NCBI RefSeq assembly: GCF_003347015.1
Contig: NZ_PNFB01000003.1
Span: 62,001-126,000, forward strand
DNA from: Brachybacterium sp. YJGR34
GTDB lineage: Bacteria; Actinomycetota; Actinomycetes; Actinomycetales; Dermabacteraceae
DNA: 64,000 nt
Reading direction: 5' to 3'
The number at the start of each line of letters is the position of its first letter. Position 1 is the stretch's first letter. The notes beneath the pieces are model-generated. The model made no database searches, had not been told where the DNA came from, and was given only the letters and a program-made list of their open reading frames with translations. Positions 24,405 through 33,424 of this stretch are shown piece after piece. The translations under genes and the position numbers were made by a program.

Positions 24405-25048
24405 GCGCGGGATCCGGGACCGGCGGGCCCGGGGAGAACCTCTGGCTGTCGGCCGTCCGGGAGAACCCCGAGCACGCCCGCGGGTACGCCGAGCGCTGGC
24501 GACGGCTCGAGGCCTCCGGTCAGGACCTCCACGGCGAGGCGCGGCTGATCGACGCGATGGCCGCCCGCGGGTCCCGGATCCTCGACGCCGGCTGCGGCAC
24601 CGGACGCGTGGGCGGCTATCTGGCCCGTGCCGGGCACCAGGTGGTGGGCGTGGACCTCGACGAGCATCTGATCGAGGTGGCGCGCGAGGACCATCCCGCG
24701 GTGCGCTGGGAGACGGTGAACCTCACCGCCCTGGACCTGCGGGAGGAGGACGGTGCCCAGATGCTGTTCGACCTGCAGGTCAGCGCCGGCAACGTGCTCG
24801 CCTTCCTCGCGACCGACGAGCGCCGGCCCGCGCTCGCACGCCTCGCGGAGCACCTCGCGCCCGAGGGCCGGCTGGTGGTGGGCTTCGGACTGGATCGCGG
24901 CTATGCCGCCGAGGACTTCGGGGCCGACGCCGCCGCGGCGGGACTGCATCTCGAGCAGCGCTTCAGCAGCTGGGACCTGCGCCCCGCCGCCGACGACTTC
25001 CTGGTGGGAGTGCTGGGGCGGGCATCTCGTCACAGCTCGCGGGCATAG
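24401..25048 (+). CDS. SAM-dependent methyltransferase (class I)
   Basis: 215 residues. Motif I is DAGCGTGRVGGYLA (residues about 60-73) and motif II VVGVDLDEHLI; the helix-strand pattern is that of a Rossmann methyltransferase. No target-recognition domain is visible, so a small-molecule substrate is likely. The four-base overlap with the CNNM gene puts it in the same operon, but no link between ion transport and methylation is obvious. The segment NLTALDLREEDGAQMLFDLQVSAGNVLAF corresponds to motifs III-IV. Confidence 0.85.
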   Translation: MSAGSGTGGPGENLWLSAVRENPEHARGYAERWRRLEASGQDLHGEARLIDAMAARGSRILDAGCGTGRVGGYLARAGHQVVGVDLDEHLIEVAREDHPAVRWETVNLTALDLREEDGAQMLFDLQVSAGNVLAFLATDERRPALARLAEHLAPEGRLVVGFGLDRGYAAEDFGADAAAAGLHLEQRFSSWDLRPAADDFLVGVLGRASRHSSRA

Positions 25049-25101
25049 GGTCGCGGCGCCGCGGAAGCAGAGCGCCCCGCCCAGTTCGCACAGGAGGAAG
25101 A

Positions 25102-25929
25102 ATGTCGGAAGTCCTGGTCGTCATCGGTGTCGGTGGGATGGGGGAGGCGATCGCCCGTCGGCTCGGAGCCGGGCGGACGGTGGTGCTGGCCGACTTCGAC
25201 GTCCCCGCGCTCGACCGCGTGGCCGAGGCGCTCCGCGGCGACGGGTTCGCCGTCCACACCGAGCAGGTCGACGTCTCCTCCCGGGAGTCCGTGCAGGCGC
25301 TCGCCCGGGCGGCGGCGGCACGCGGGCCGGTCACCCAGGTCGCGCACACCGCCGGGCTCTCTCCCGTGCAGGCACCCCTCGAGGCCGTGATCGCCGTGGA
25401 CCTGGTGGGCGTCGCGCTGGTGCTCGACGAGTTCGCCGAGGTGATCGCTCCGGGCGGGGCGGGAGTGGTGATCGCCAGCATGGCCGGCACGCAGGCCTCC
25501 GACTCCCTCCCCGCGGAGGTCGAGCACGACCTGGCCACCACGCCCACCGATGAGCTCCGCGCGCTGCCCGCCATCGCCGGCCTCGACCATGCCGGCCACG
25601 CCTATGCGATCGCGAAGCGCGCCGCGCAGCTGCGGGTCCGGACCGCGAGCCTGGCATGGGGCCGGCGCAGTGCGCGCATCACGTCCCTCAGCCCCGGCGT
25701 CATCTCCACCCCGATGGGGCAGGCGGAGCTTGCCGGGGACAGCGGCGCCTCGATGCGCGCGGCCGTCGAGGCCTCCGGGACCGGACGCCTCGGCACCTCG
25801 GCGGACATCGCGGCCGCCGCCGCGTTCCTCCTCGGACCCGAGGCCACCTTCATCACGGGCACCGATCTGCTCGTCGACGGCGGCGTGATCGCCGCGGTGC
25901 GAGCGGGAGCGGCCACGCTCGGCGGGTGA
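25102..25929 (+). CDS. Short-chain dehydrogenase/reductase (SDR)
   Basis: 275 residues, NAD(P)-dependent Rossmann oxidoreductase. Cofactor motif VIGVGGMGEAIARRL (residues 8-22) is a variant of the usual TGxxxGxG. Catalytic Ser lies in VIASMAG and the YxxxK pair in YAIAKRA, then the loop LSPGVISTPMG. Ends with a normal FITGTDLLVDGG strand-helix. The ribosome binding site AGGAGGAAG precedes the ATG. The gene starts 53 bases after the methyltransferase stop and may be read through from that operon. Substrate unknown. Confidence 0.88.
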   Translation: MSEVLVVIGVGGMGEAIARRLGAGRTVVLADFDVPALDRVAEALRGDGFAVHTEQVDVSSRESVQALARAAAARGPVTQVAHTAGLSPVQAPLEAVIAVDLVGVALVLDEFAEVIAPGGAGVVIASMAGTQASDSLPAEVEHDLATTPTDELRALPAIAGLDHAGHAYAIAKRAAQLRVRTASLAWGRRSARITSLSPGVISTPMGQAELAGDSGASMRAAVEASGTGRLGTSADIAAAAAFLLGPEATFITGTDLLVDGGVIAAVRAGAATLGG

Positions 25930-25945
25930 TCCGCCGCGGCGGATC
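25928..25945. terminator. Palindromic terminator
   Basis: GATCCGCC-GC-GGCGGATC is a perfect 18-base palindrome overlapping the SDR stop codon and facing the convergent cupin gene. Confidence 0.7.
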
Positions 25946-25953
25946 CCGGAGCG

Positions 25954-26412
25954 TCAGCCGCCGATGCGACCGCCGCCGGTCTGCTGATCGGTGTCCCGCA
26001 TCAGCCTCGCCTGCTCGGCGGCGGTGAGCTCCTCATCGCGCACCAGCGGCAGCTCCCCGGTGCGGGTGAGGTGCCCGCCGTGGCTCTCGGAGCCGGGCAC
26101 CGAGGTGACCGTGGTCAGCAGGAACACGGAGTCGTCGAGGGCGTGTACGGCGTGGCGCTGGTGGGTGAGGGCCTCGATCTGACCGGTCTCGACCACCACC
26201 GCCTCCTCACCCGTGATCCGCACGCTGCCGCGGATCATCTGGATCGAGGCGGCAGGCGGGGAGTTGTGCTCGGCCAGCTGCTCGCCCTTCTTCAGGGCGA
26301 TCACGGTCTGGCGCAGCGGGCCGTCGTTGATGAGCAGCTCCGCGTGGCGGCCGTGCTCCGCCGTGCGGGCCAGATCGATGGCCTTGGTGATCGCGTCGGA
26401 CAGGGCAGCCAT
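25954..26412 (-). CDS. Cupin domain protein
   Basis: 152 residues, a single small beta-barrel. The region QTVIALKKGEQLAEHNSP then GSVRITGEEAVVVETGQIEALTHQRHAVHAL is the two-motif cupin pattern, with His at the first metal position and HQRHAVHA in the second. Similar stand-alone cupins are described as stress-linked or quercetinase-like but mostly uncharacterised. The ATG at 26412 follows GGAGGTTCCC. It ends against the palindromic terminator shared with the SDR gene. Confidence 0.75.
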   Translation of the reverse strand: MAALSDAITKAIDLARTAEHGRHAELLINDGPLRQTVIALKKGEQLAEHNSPPAASIQMIRGSVRITGEEAVVVETGQIEALTHQRHAVHALDDSVFLLTTVTSVPGSESHGGHLTRTGELPLVRDEELTAAEQARLMRDTDQQTGGGRIGG

Positions 26413-26455
26413 GGGAACCTCCAGGTGAGCGTCGCCGGTCCCTGCCCAGTATCCG

Positions 26456-27865
26456 TCAGTTCCCCGGATCCGTCAGGCCGTTCGCGAGTCCGCGCGCCCG
26501 ATCCAGCATCTCCCGCTCGCCGACGCCCAGGGCGCGCGCCGCCGCGGCCACGTCCCGGAACTCCGGTTCGCGGCGCGCCACGGACCCGTCAGCCCCCCGC
26601 GCGACCTTCACCGCGATGCGCTGCCCCTGCACCTCGATCGCCGTGAACTCGCGGGAGCGGATCTCCCGCTCCACGCGGTGCCGCCGCACTCCGAGGGTCC
26701 CGGTGCGGTCCATGAGCAGCGCCGCGACGCGGGCCTCGTCCCCCTCCCGGACCAGGGCGTGGACGGTCACGGCGGGGCGGCCGTGCTTCATGACGATCGG
26801 GGTCAGCCAGGCATCCAGGGCGCCGTCCTCCAGCAGCTCCTCGAGCACGCCGGGCCAGAGCCGGGGGTCGAGGTCGTCGACGTTGGCCTCGAGCTGGAGG
26901 GCGGCGGCGGGGGTGTCGTGGACGTCGGCGGCCCGGGGGCGGCCGACGAGCACGCGGACCACATTGGGCCGGCCCGGCGTGTCCTTGGTGCCGGCGCCCA
27001 CGCCGAGGGCCTCCGTGACCAGCTCCGGCTGCGGACCGGCGGTCCCGGCGAGGGCGCGCAGCAGGGCGACGCCGGTGGGGGTGGCGAGCTCGCCGATCCC
27101 GGGGGCGACGCCCGCGGGCACCTGGCGGCCGCCGTGCTCGTGGGGGCCTCCCTGGGCATGGGCGGGGAGCGGCGTGTGGGCGGGGGAATGGTCGTGCGCG
27201 TGGCTGTGGCTGTGGCCGTGCCCCTGCGTGTGGTCGTGCCCGTGCCCGTGGGCCTGCCCGTGCGCGTGCCCGCGGGCGGGGAGGATCTCGCCGGCGACGG
27301 TGGGCCAGCCCAGCGTCAGGCGCGCGACGGCCGGGACCGGCACGGGGATGTCCCCGTGGGCGGCGCGGATGCGCCCGCTGCCGACCGCGAGCACGCTGCC
27401 CACCGCCTCGGTGATGCCCAGCTGGCGCCAGGCCTCGCAGGCGCCGATGACATCGGCCAGGGAGTCCAGCGCGCCGACCTCGTGGAAGTGGACCTCGTCG
27501 GCCGGGACTCCGTGGGTGGCGCCTTCGGCATCGGCGAGACGGCCGAAGGTCGCCAGGGCGAGGTCGAGGGTGCGGCCGGGGACGTCACCACGGCCGCGGG
27601 CCTCCTCGAGCATCGCCCGGATCGAGGCCCAGGTGCGGTGCGGCGGATCCTCGACCAGCACCTCGACGTCGATCTTGGTGGCGCGCTGGCCGCCGCGGTC
27701 CACCGCCGAGCGCACGAAGCGCACCGAGTCCGGGACCAGGGCGTCGAGCACCCGCTGGACGCCGTCGAGATCGGCGCCGGCATCGACCAGCGCGGCCAGC
27801 AGCATGTCCCCGGCGATCCCGGCGGTCGCATCGAGATAGGCCAGGCGGGCGGGGGTGGATTCCAT
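26456..27865 (-). CDS. larC: LarC-type nickel insertase with histidine-rich insert
   Basis: LarC inserts nickel into the pincer cofactor precursor P2TMN (CTP-dependent) to give the NPN cofactor of lactate racemase-type enzymes. The 469-residue product starts YLDATAGIAGDMLLAALVDAG (family N-terminus) and contains HFHEVGALDSLADVIG and the C-terminal region with ANVDDLDPRLWPGVLEELLEDGALDAWLTP. A His-rich stretch (about 199-245, repeated HGH/HSH/HDH) is likely a nickel store. In Lactobacillus the protein needs a frameshift; here it is one continuous frame. Start chosen at ATG 27865, seven bases after TAGCAT (leaderless type); GTG at 27871 is too close to the -10. No larA, larB or larE lies in the window. 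Confidence 0.9.
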   Translation of the reverse strand: MESTPARLAYLDATAGIAGDMLLAALVDAGADLDGVQRVLDALVPDSVRFVRSAVDRGGQRATKIDVEVLVEDPPHRTWASIRAMLEEARGRGDVPGRTLDLALATFGRLADAEGATHGVPADEVHFHEVGALDSLADVIGACEAWRQLGITEAVGSVLAVGSGRIRAAHGDIPVPVPAVARLTLGWPTVAGEILPARGHAHGQAHGHGHDHTQGHGHSHSHAHDHSPAHTPLPAHAQGGPHEHGGRQVPAGVAPGIGELATPTGVALLRALAGTAGPQPELVTEALGVGAGTKDTPGRPNVVRVLVGRPRAADVHDTPAAALQLEANVDDLDPRLWPGVLEELLEDGALDAWLTPIVMKHGRPAVTVHALVREGDEARVAALLMDRTGTLGVRRHRVEREIRSREFTAIEVQGQRIAVKVARGADGSVARREPEFRDVAAAARALGVGEREMLDRARGLANGLTDPGN

Positions 27866-27926
27866 GGGCACGATGCTAGTCGGGCCGGAGACGAGGCTTC
27901 GTCACCAGACCGGGTCCCCTGCTCCC

Positions 27927-28265
27927 TCAGAAGAAGTGGCCGAACAGCCCGCTCAGTGCGGCGATCACGACCGGGATGCCCAGGTAGAGCGCGCCGATCC
28001 AGAATCCCACCCGGCCGGGACTCCGGTGCGGCGCCCGCACCCCGAGCACGATCGCGAGGAGTACGAGCGCCAGGCAGGTCGTCTCCGTGAAGCTCGCGAG
28101 GGAGGTGCTGTGCGCCTCGATCGCACCGAGGACGCCGCCGCGGGTCTGGATCGAGGGGATGAGGATGCCGACGACGGCGCAGGGAAGGGCGATCCAGGAG
28201 GGGATGCGCGTGGTGCGGGAGGGGCGCTCCCGAGGGCGGGGCTCGGCCGCTGACTGGGCGGTCAT
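27927..28265 (-). CDS. Small integral membrane protein of unknown function
   Basis: 112 residues, begins MTAQSAAEPRPRERPSR, then three predicted membrane helices (WIALPCAVVGILIPSI; a second in CLALVLLAIVLGV; a third in GALYLGIPVVIAALSGLFG). No recognisable domain. GAGGAGG stands just before the ATG at 28265. Between LarC and a divergent folate gene, it has no clear functional link. Confidence 0.7.
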   Translation of the reverse strand: MTAQSAAEPRPRERPSRTTRIPSWIALPCAVVGILIPSIQTRGGVLGAIEAHSTSLASFTETTCLALVLLAIVLGVRAPHRSPGRVGFWIGALYLGIPVVIAALSGLFGHFF

Positions 28266-28367
28266 GGGGCCTCCTCGTCCACGATCGGGGTGAAGTCCAC
28301 GGTAACCGGGTCGTTCACAGGTGTCCATGGAGCGACGGCGCCCGGAGCGATCGGGCATGATGCCCCG

Positions 28368-30113
28368 GTGACCTCCCCGCCCCTCGCCCGTTTCGACGAC
28401 CTGACCGCCGGCACCGCCGTGCAGTTCAGCCGCGTCGACCGGGTGATCCGGGCGGACCACCTCGAGGACGTGGTGCCCGCGCTGGCGGAGGTCGAGCAGG
28501 CGGTCGCGGACGGCTCCTGGGCGGCGGGGATGATCGCCTACGAGGCCGCCGCGGGACTGAACCCGGACGCCCGGACGCACCCGCCCGTGCCCGGCCTGCC
28601 GCTGGTGTGGTTCGCGCTCGCCGCGGCGCCCGATGCCGAGGTGCCGCCGCCGACCACGGGGGACGGATTCACCTGCGGGCCCTGGGAGGTGGAGGCGGAT
28701 CGCGCCCGTCATGCACAGCAGGTCGCCGCGGTGCGCTCCGCGATCGCCGAGGGCGACACCTACCAGTGCAACCTCACCACGCGCCTGCGCGCTCCCTTCA
28801 CGGGCGACGCCTACGGGCTCTACGGCGAGCTCGCCCAGCGCCAGCGGGGCGCCCACCACGCCTATCTCGACCTGGGACGCTTCGCCGTGGCGAGCGCGAG
28901 CCCCGAGGCCTTCCTCGCCCGGGACGGCGACGAGATCACCACCGCGCCCATGAAGGGCACGGCCCCGCGGGGCGAGAGCCCTGCGCAGGATCGGGCCGCC
29001 CGCGCGGCGCTGCTGGCCAGCTCCAAGGACCGCGCCGAGAACATCATGATCGTGGACCTGCTGCGCAACGATCTCTCCCACGTCTGCGAGCCCGGGACCG
29101 TGCAGGTCACGGACCTGCTGCGCTGCGAGCAGTATCCGACGCTGTGGCAGCTGACCTCGAGGATCCGCGGACGCGCAGCCCCGGGGACCGGCCTGGTGGA
29201 GATGCTGCGGGCTCTGTTCCCCTGCGGCTCCATCACCGGCGCCCCGAAGCTGTCCACCATGGACCTCATCGCCCGCCTCGAGGACTCCCCGCGCGGCGTG
29301 TACTGCGGCGCGATCGGCTACCTCGAGCCCGGCCCCGCCCCGCGCGCCCGCTTCAGCGTCGCGATCCGCACCGCGGTGGTGGACCGCGCGGAGGGCGCCG
29401 CCGAGTACGGCGCCGGCGGCGGCGTCACCTGGGACTCCACCGCCGCCGGCGAGTACGACGAGCTGCTGGTCAAGGCCCGCGTGCTGCCCGTCGGCTCCCG
29501 GGAGGCCTTCGCCCTGCTGGAGACCGTCGCCGTCCGCGGCGGCGCGCCCCAGCACCTCGAGCAGCACCTCGAGCGGATGCTCGGCTCCGCTGCGCACTTC
29601 GGGATCCCCGTGCGGCGCGAACAGCTCGAGCAGGAGGTCGCCGCGGTCCTGCCTCGCCTCACCGGACCCTCGCTGCTGCGCCTGCGACTGCGGCGCGACG
29701 GGACCGTCACCGCCGAGCCGCGGGACCTGCTGCCCACCCCCGAGCCCGCCCGCCTCGCACTCGATGACCGGCGCACAACGCTGCCCCTCGGCCTCACCGC
29801 GCACAAGACCACCGTGCGCGACCACCTCGCCGCCGCGCGGGCCCGCCACCCCGGGGCGGATGACACGGTGATCATCGGCGAGCACGGACGCGTCGTCGAG
29901 ACCACCATCGCGACCCTGGCCGTGCGGCGGGACGGCCGCTGGGTCACGCCGCCGCTGGCCGATGGGGCCCTGCCCGGCGTGGGCCGCCGTCTCGCCCTCG
30001 AGCGCGGCGACCTGGTCGAGCAGGAGGTCGAGATCGACCAGCTCCGCCGAGCGGAGCAGATCGCGGTGATCAGCTCCGCCCGCGGCTGGCGGACCGCCGT
30101 GCTGCTGCCCTGA
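28368..30113 (+). CDS. pabB: Aminodeoxychorismate synthase component I fused to aminodeoxychorismate lyase (PabB-PabC)
   Basis: Makes 4-amino-4-deoxychorismate from chorismate and ammonia, then para-aminobenzoate, for folate. The 581-residue product has the chorismate-utilising domain in its first 400 residues: GDTYQCNLTTRLRAPF, AENIMIVDLLRNDL, PCGSITGAPK and GAIGYLEPG. The rest is a class IV aminotransferase-type lyase (FALLETVAVRGG..., LTAHKTTVRDHL, ETTIATLAVRRDGRWVTPPL). The fused form is known in actinobacteria. GTG at 28368 lies six bases after CATGAT with no ribosome binding site; an in-frame GTG at 28290 is possible but gives a non-family extension. The glutaminase subunit PabA is not nearby. 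Confidence 0.9.
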   Translation: MTSPPLARFDDLTAGTAVQFSRVDRVIRADHLEDVVPALAEVEQAVADGSWAAGMIAYEAAAGLNPDARTHPPVPGLPLVWFALAAAPDAEVPPPTTGDGFTCGPWEVEADRARHAQQVAAVRSAIAEGDTYQCNLTTRLRAPFTGDAYGLYGELAQRQRGAHHAYLDLGRFAVASASPEAFLARDGDEITTAPMKGTAPRGESPAQDRAARAALLASSKDRAENIMIVDLLRNDLSHVCEPGTVQVTDLLRCEQYPTLWQLTSRIRGRAAPGTGLVEMLRALFPCGSITGAPKLSTMDLIARLEDSPRGVYCGAIGYLEPGPAPRARFSVAIRTAVVDRAEGAAEYGAGGGVTWDSTAAGEYDELLVKARVLPVGSREAFALLETVAVRGGAPQHLEQHLERMLGSAAHFGIPVRREQLEQEVAAVLPRLTGPSLLRLRLRRDGTVTAEPRDLLPTPEPARLALDDRRTTLPLGLTAHKTTVRDHLAAARARHPGADDTVIIGEHGRVVETTIATLAVRRDGRWVTPPLADGALPGVGRRLALERGDLVEQEVEIDQLRRAEQIAVISSARGWRTAVLLP

Positions 30114-30131
30114 GCAGGGCTGTGTGCGATC

Positions 30132-30139
30132 TGTGCACA
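30132..30139. repeat. TGTGCACA palindrome
   Basis: Eight-base palindrome about 60 bases upstream of the small membrane protein gene. The same word occurs twice more, at 59932 and 59964, in another intergenic region. Confidence 0.35.
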
Positions 30140-30200
30140 TCCTGCGCGGAACCAGGGCGCCGCATGGCGGTGTGACCCGCGTCGCCCTAAGGTGGGTGGC

Positions 30201-30401
30201 ATGAGGAGTTCAGGAACCCACCAGGACCGGTCCGCGAGCCGGGTCCGTGACCTCGCCCTGCTGACCGGCGGGGCGCTGCTGCTCCTGGTCGTCGGCATCG
30301 GCGGCGTCACCGAGGTGCTGACGGGCACCGGCGCCGTGCTGGCGGCCGATCTGGTGATGCCGTGCGCGGTGGAGGGCGTGCCGGTCAGCTGTCCCGGATA
30401 G
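30201..30401 (+). CDS. Small single-pass membrane protein, unknown
   Basis: 66 residues: a basic head (MRSSGTHQDRSASRVR), one hydrophobic helix (LALLTGGALLLLVVGIGGV), and a short tail with two cysteines (MPCAVEGVPVSCPG). It could also be a secreted peptide. No ribosome binding site, but TAAGGT lies seven bases before the ATG, the pattern of other leaderless genes here, which supports its reality. Function unknown. Confidence 0.55.
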   Translation: MRSSGTHQDRSASRVRDLALLTGGALLLLVVGIGGVTEVLTGTGAVLAADLVMPCAVEGVPVSCPG

Positions 30402-30576
30402 GTCGAGCACCGCGGCGTCCATTCTCTCGGTGCCCGGACCTGGGTAGAGTTCATCGGAGTCCACCACACGTCTCTTCCCGAGCTTGATCCCTCACAGCAG
30501 CGGTCGAGCACCTGGGACCCGACTCCGCCCGATGACCGGCGGCAGCCGCGTTCGATGGACCGCGGAACGGACGACC

Positions 30577-32601
30577 ATGCCCGACGCAGCGGTGGGAACG
30601 GCCCTGTCCAGCCAGCTGTCCCGTCGCCGGATCAATCTGATCTTCGGCACGGTGATGCTGGCGATGCTGATCTCCTCCCTGGATCAGACGATCGTCTCCA
30701 CGGCGCTGCCGACGATCGTGGCCGACGTCGGCGGCGCGGACCATCTCTCCTGGGTGGTCTCCGCCTACCTGCTCACCCAGACCGTGACCGTGATCCTGGC
30801 CGGGAAGTTCGGTGACCTCTTCGGACGCAAGCTGATCCTGCAGCTCAGCGCGGGCGTCTTCGTCGGCGCCTCGGCGGCCTGCGGTCTGTCCGAGGACATG
30901 CTGTGGCTGATCGTCTGGCGCGCCGTCCAGGGCATCGGCGCCGGGGGCATCACCGTCACCGCGACCGCGCTGATCGCCGACGTCGTCCCCCTGCGCGATC
31001 GCGGCAGGTACCAGGGTGCTCTGGGCGCCGTCTTCGGCGTCTCCACGGTGATCGGCCCGCTGCTGGGCGGGCTGTTCACCGATCATCTGTCCTGGCGGTG
31101 GGCGTTCTACATCAACCTGCCGCTCGGCATCCTGGTGATCGCGGTCGCCGCCGCGACCATCCCGAGGATCAGCAGGACCGAGCGTCCCCCGATCGACTAC
31201 CTGGGCATCGTGTTCATCGCGCTCGGCGCCTCGGCGCTGACGCTCGCCGTGAGCTGGGGCGGGACGCAGTACCCGTGGGCGTCGCCGACGATCATCGGGC
31301 TGTTCGTGGGCGCGGCGGTCGCTCTGACGATCTTCCTCGTGGTCGAATCCCGCGCCCCCGCCCCCATCCTCCCGCTGCGGCTCTTCCGCTTCCAGGTCTT
31401 CAGCATCTGCGTGGTGCTGTCCTTCGTGGTGGGCTTCGCGATGCTCGGCTCGATGACCTTCCTGCCCACGTACATGCAGTACGTCAAGGGCATCTCCGCG
31501 ACCGGCTCCGGTCTGCACACGCTGCCGATGGTGGCAGGCATGCTGACCACCTCGATCCTGGCCGGAACGATCGTGGGCAGAACCGGCCGGTACCGGATCT
31601 TCCCAGTGCTCGGCTCCCTGACCATGGCGTTCGGGCTGTTCCTGCTGTCGCGGATGGACGCGGGGACCTCGACCCTGATGATGTCGGCGTCGCTGCTGGT
31701 GCTGGGACTCGGCATCGGCCTGTCGATGCAGGTGCTGACGCTGATCGTGCAGAACACCAGCGATTACTCGGACCTGGGGGTCGCCACCTCCGGCGTGACC
31801 TTCTTCCGGACGCTCGGCGGATCGTTCGGGACCTCGCTGATGGGAACGGTGTACGCGAGCTCGCTGCGGGACGAGCTGCCGCAGGCGGTGACCCAGGCCG
31901 GTCTCGATCCGCGCCAGATCGATCCCAACAGCGTCTCCCCGAGCGTCCTGGATCAGCTCACCGATGCGCAGCGGGCGCCGATCGTGGACGCCTACGCCGA
32001 TGCACTGCAGACCGTCTTCCTCGCAGTGGTGCCGGTGGCGCTGCTGGCCTTCGTGCTGTCCCTGTTCCTCAAGGAGGTGCCGCTGCGCGACTCCCACCGG
32101 GCGGCCGCGACCGATGTGGGCGACGGGTTCGCGATGGCCGGTCACGAGGACGACCAGCGCGCCCTGCAACGGGCGGTCGCCCACCACCTGCGGGTTCAGC
32201 CCCCGGAGACCTTCGCGGAGATCCGCCGGGCCTCACGGACGGCGATGGACGGGGCCTCAGCCTGGTGCGTCCGGCAGGTCAGCATCCGCCAGAGGATCGG
32301 CGCGGACACGGGCCTGGCCGCGATCGCCGCGCGGGTCCGGATCCCCTCCGCGGTGCTGGCCCCTGCCTTCGCCCAGGCGGTGGGCGCGGGGTACCTCCGC
32401 GGGGACGCCTCCGGCTATCAGCTCACTTCCGCCGGCCAGGCCGAGCTGGACCTGGTGGAGACCGCCTTCCGGGAGTGGATCGGCTCCGAGCTGTCCGACT
32501 GGGGCGAAGGCGACGAGGAGCTGGATCAGGCGCTCGATCAGCTCGCCCGGCGTCTGGTCGAGGACGAGGAGCTCCCCGTCCCGGAGTCGGCGGCGCGCTG
32601 A
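30577..32601 (+). CDS. MFS drug exporter (DHA2/EmrB-QacA) with C-terminal winged-helix-like domain
   Basis: 674 residues. The first about 510 form 14 membrane helices with DHA2 motifs: LDQTIVSTALPTI in helix 1, GKFGDLFGRK between helices 2 and 3, and GAVFGVSTVIGPLLGG (motif C of exporters). The last about 150 residues are cytoplasmic and look like a winged helix (DTGLAAIAARVRIPSAVLAPAF, then GYLRGDASGYQLTSAGQAELD) resembling MarR-family C-terminal halves. Such a fusion suggests self-sensing of the drug, or regulator tethering. Start at ATG 30577; in-frame ATG at 30532 is possible. No separate regulator gene is adjacent. Confidence 0.88.
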   Translation: MPDAAVGTALSSQLSRRRINLIFGTVMLAMLISSLDQTIVSTALPTIVADVGGADHLSWVVSAYLLTQTVTVILAGKFGDLFGRKLILQLSAGVFVGASAACGLSEDMLWLIVWRAVQGIGAGGITVTATALIADVVPLRDRGRYQGALGAVFGVSTVIGPLLGGLFTDHLSWRWAFYINLPLGILVIAVAAATIPRISRTERPPIDYLGIVFIALGASALTLAVSWGGTQYPWASPTIIGLFVGAAVALTIFLVVESRAPAPILPLRLFRFQVFSICVVLSFVVGFAMLGSMTFLPTYMQYVKGISATGSGLHTLPMVAGMLTTSILAGTIVGRTGRYRIFPVLGSLTMAFGLFLLSRMDAGTSTLMMSASLLVLGLGIGLSMQVLTLIVQNTSDYSDLGVATSGVTFFRTLGGSFGTSLMGTVYASSLRDELPQAVTQAGLDPRQIDPNSVSPSVLDQLTDAQRAPIVDAYADALQTVFLAVVPVALLAFVLSLFLKEVPLRDSHRAAATDVGDGFAMAGHEDDQRALQRAVAHHLRVQPPETFAEIRRASRTAMDGASAWCVRQVSIRQRIGADTGLAAIAARVRIPSAVLAPAFAQAVGAGYLRGDASGYQLTSAGQAELDLVETAFREWIGSELSDWGEGDEELDQALDQLARRLVEDEELPVPESAAR

Positions 32602-32613
32602 CGCGCCGTGCAC

Positions 32614-33276
32614 TCAGCGGGTGACGTCCACCTGCCCCACCCAGGAGATCGGGGAGACCCGGCCCTCCTCGAGCTGGTACTGGCAGCCGACGATCCCCAG
32701 CTCGCCGCGGGCGACGGCGTCGCTGATGACGCGGGAGCGCCGCATGAGCGCGTTGATCGTCGCATCGAGGTGTCGCCGTCCGACGGCGTCGACGTCGATG
32801 TGCTCGGCATCGACGTAGGGGCTGACCTGCTGGGTCGCGAACCACTCCTGCTGGACCGCCGGCTGGATCTGGCGCAGCTCCGCCTTGATCGCCGGGGTGA
32901 CCTCCCCGGGGGTGGCGGTGGTCTGGTCGATCGCGGCCTTCACCGCGCCGCAGGAGCCGTGGGCGAGCACAACGATCACGGCGACGCCCAGTTCGGCGAC
33001 GGCGTACTCCATGGTCGCGGTGGTGTTGTCGTTGGCGATCTGCCCGATGTTGCGCACCACGAAGAGGTCGCCCAGACCGCAGTCGAAGAGGATCTCCGCC
33101 GCGACCCGGGAGTCCGAGCAGCCCAGGAAGGCCGCATTCGGGGCCTGGCTGCCGCGGAGCTCGCTGCGGCGGGCGGCGTTCTGCTGGGGGTGCAGCAGCT
33201 GCCCGGCCATGAAACGCTCATTGCCCTGCGCGAGGTCGTCCCAGGCCTGCTGGACGGTGACACGGGGAGAGGGCAT
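32614..33276 (-). CDS. Beta-class carbonic anhydrase
   Basis: 220 residues; interconverts CO2 and bicarbonate. Zinc ligands C53, D55 (with R57 in GCSDSR), H106 and C109 (LAHGSCGAVKA) are all present. The family core VVRNIGQIANDNT follows. Cytoplasmic, no signal peptide. AAGGAG precedes the ATG at 33276. It lies twelve bases from the stop of the convergent MFS gene. Provides bicarbonate for carboxylases; no special partner here. Confidence 0.95.
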   Translation of the reverse strand: MPSPRVTVQQAWDDLAQGNERFMAGQLLHPQQNAARRSELRGSQAPNAAFLGCSDSRVAAEILFDCGLGDLFVVRNIGQIANDNTTATMEYAVAELGVAVIVVLAHGSCGAVKAAIDQTTATPGEVTPAIKAELRQIQPAVQQEWFATQQVSPYVDAEHIDVDAVGRRHLDATINALMRRSRVISDAVARGELGIVGCQYQLEEGRVSPISWVGQVDVTR

Positions 33277-33424
33277 GGTGAGCTCCTTGAGGTCGTTCTG
33301 CGGGATGCCGGCTCAGAATACTCCTGCGCGACGACGGGCCCGGCGCTCGCGTACCGTGGGACGACCGAGTGCCGCCGGCCGTGCGCCGCCCCTCGGATTG
33401 CCCCGCACTCCCCGAGGAGACCTC

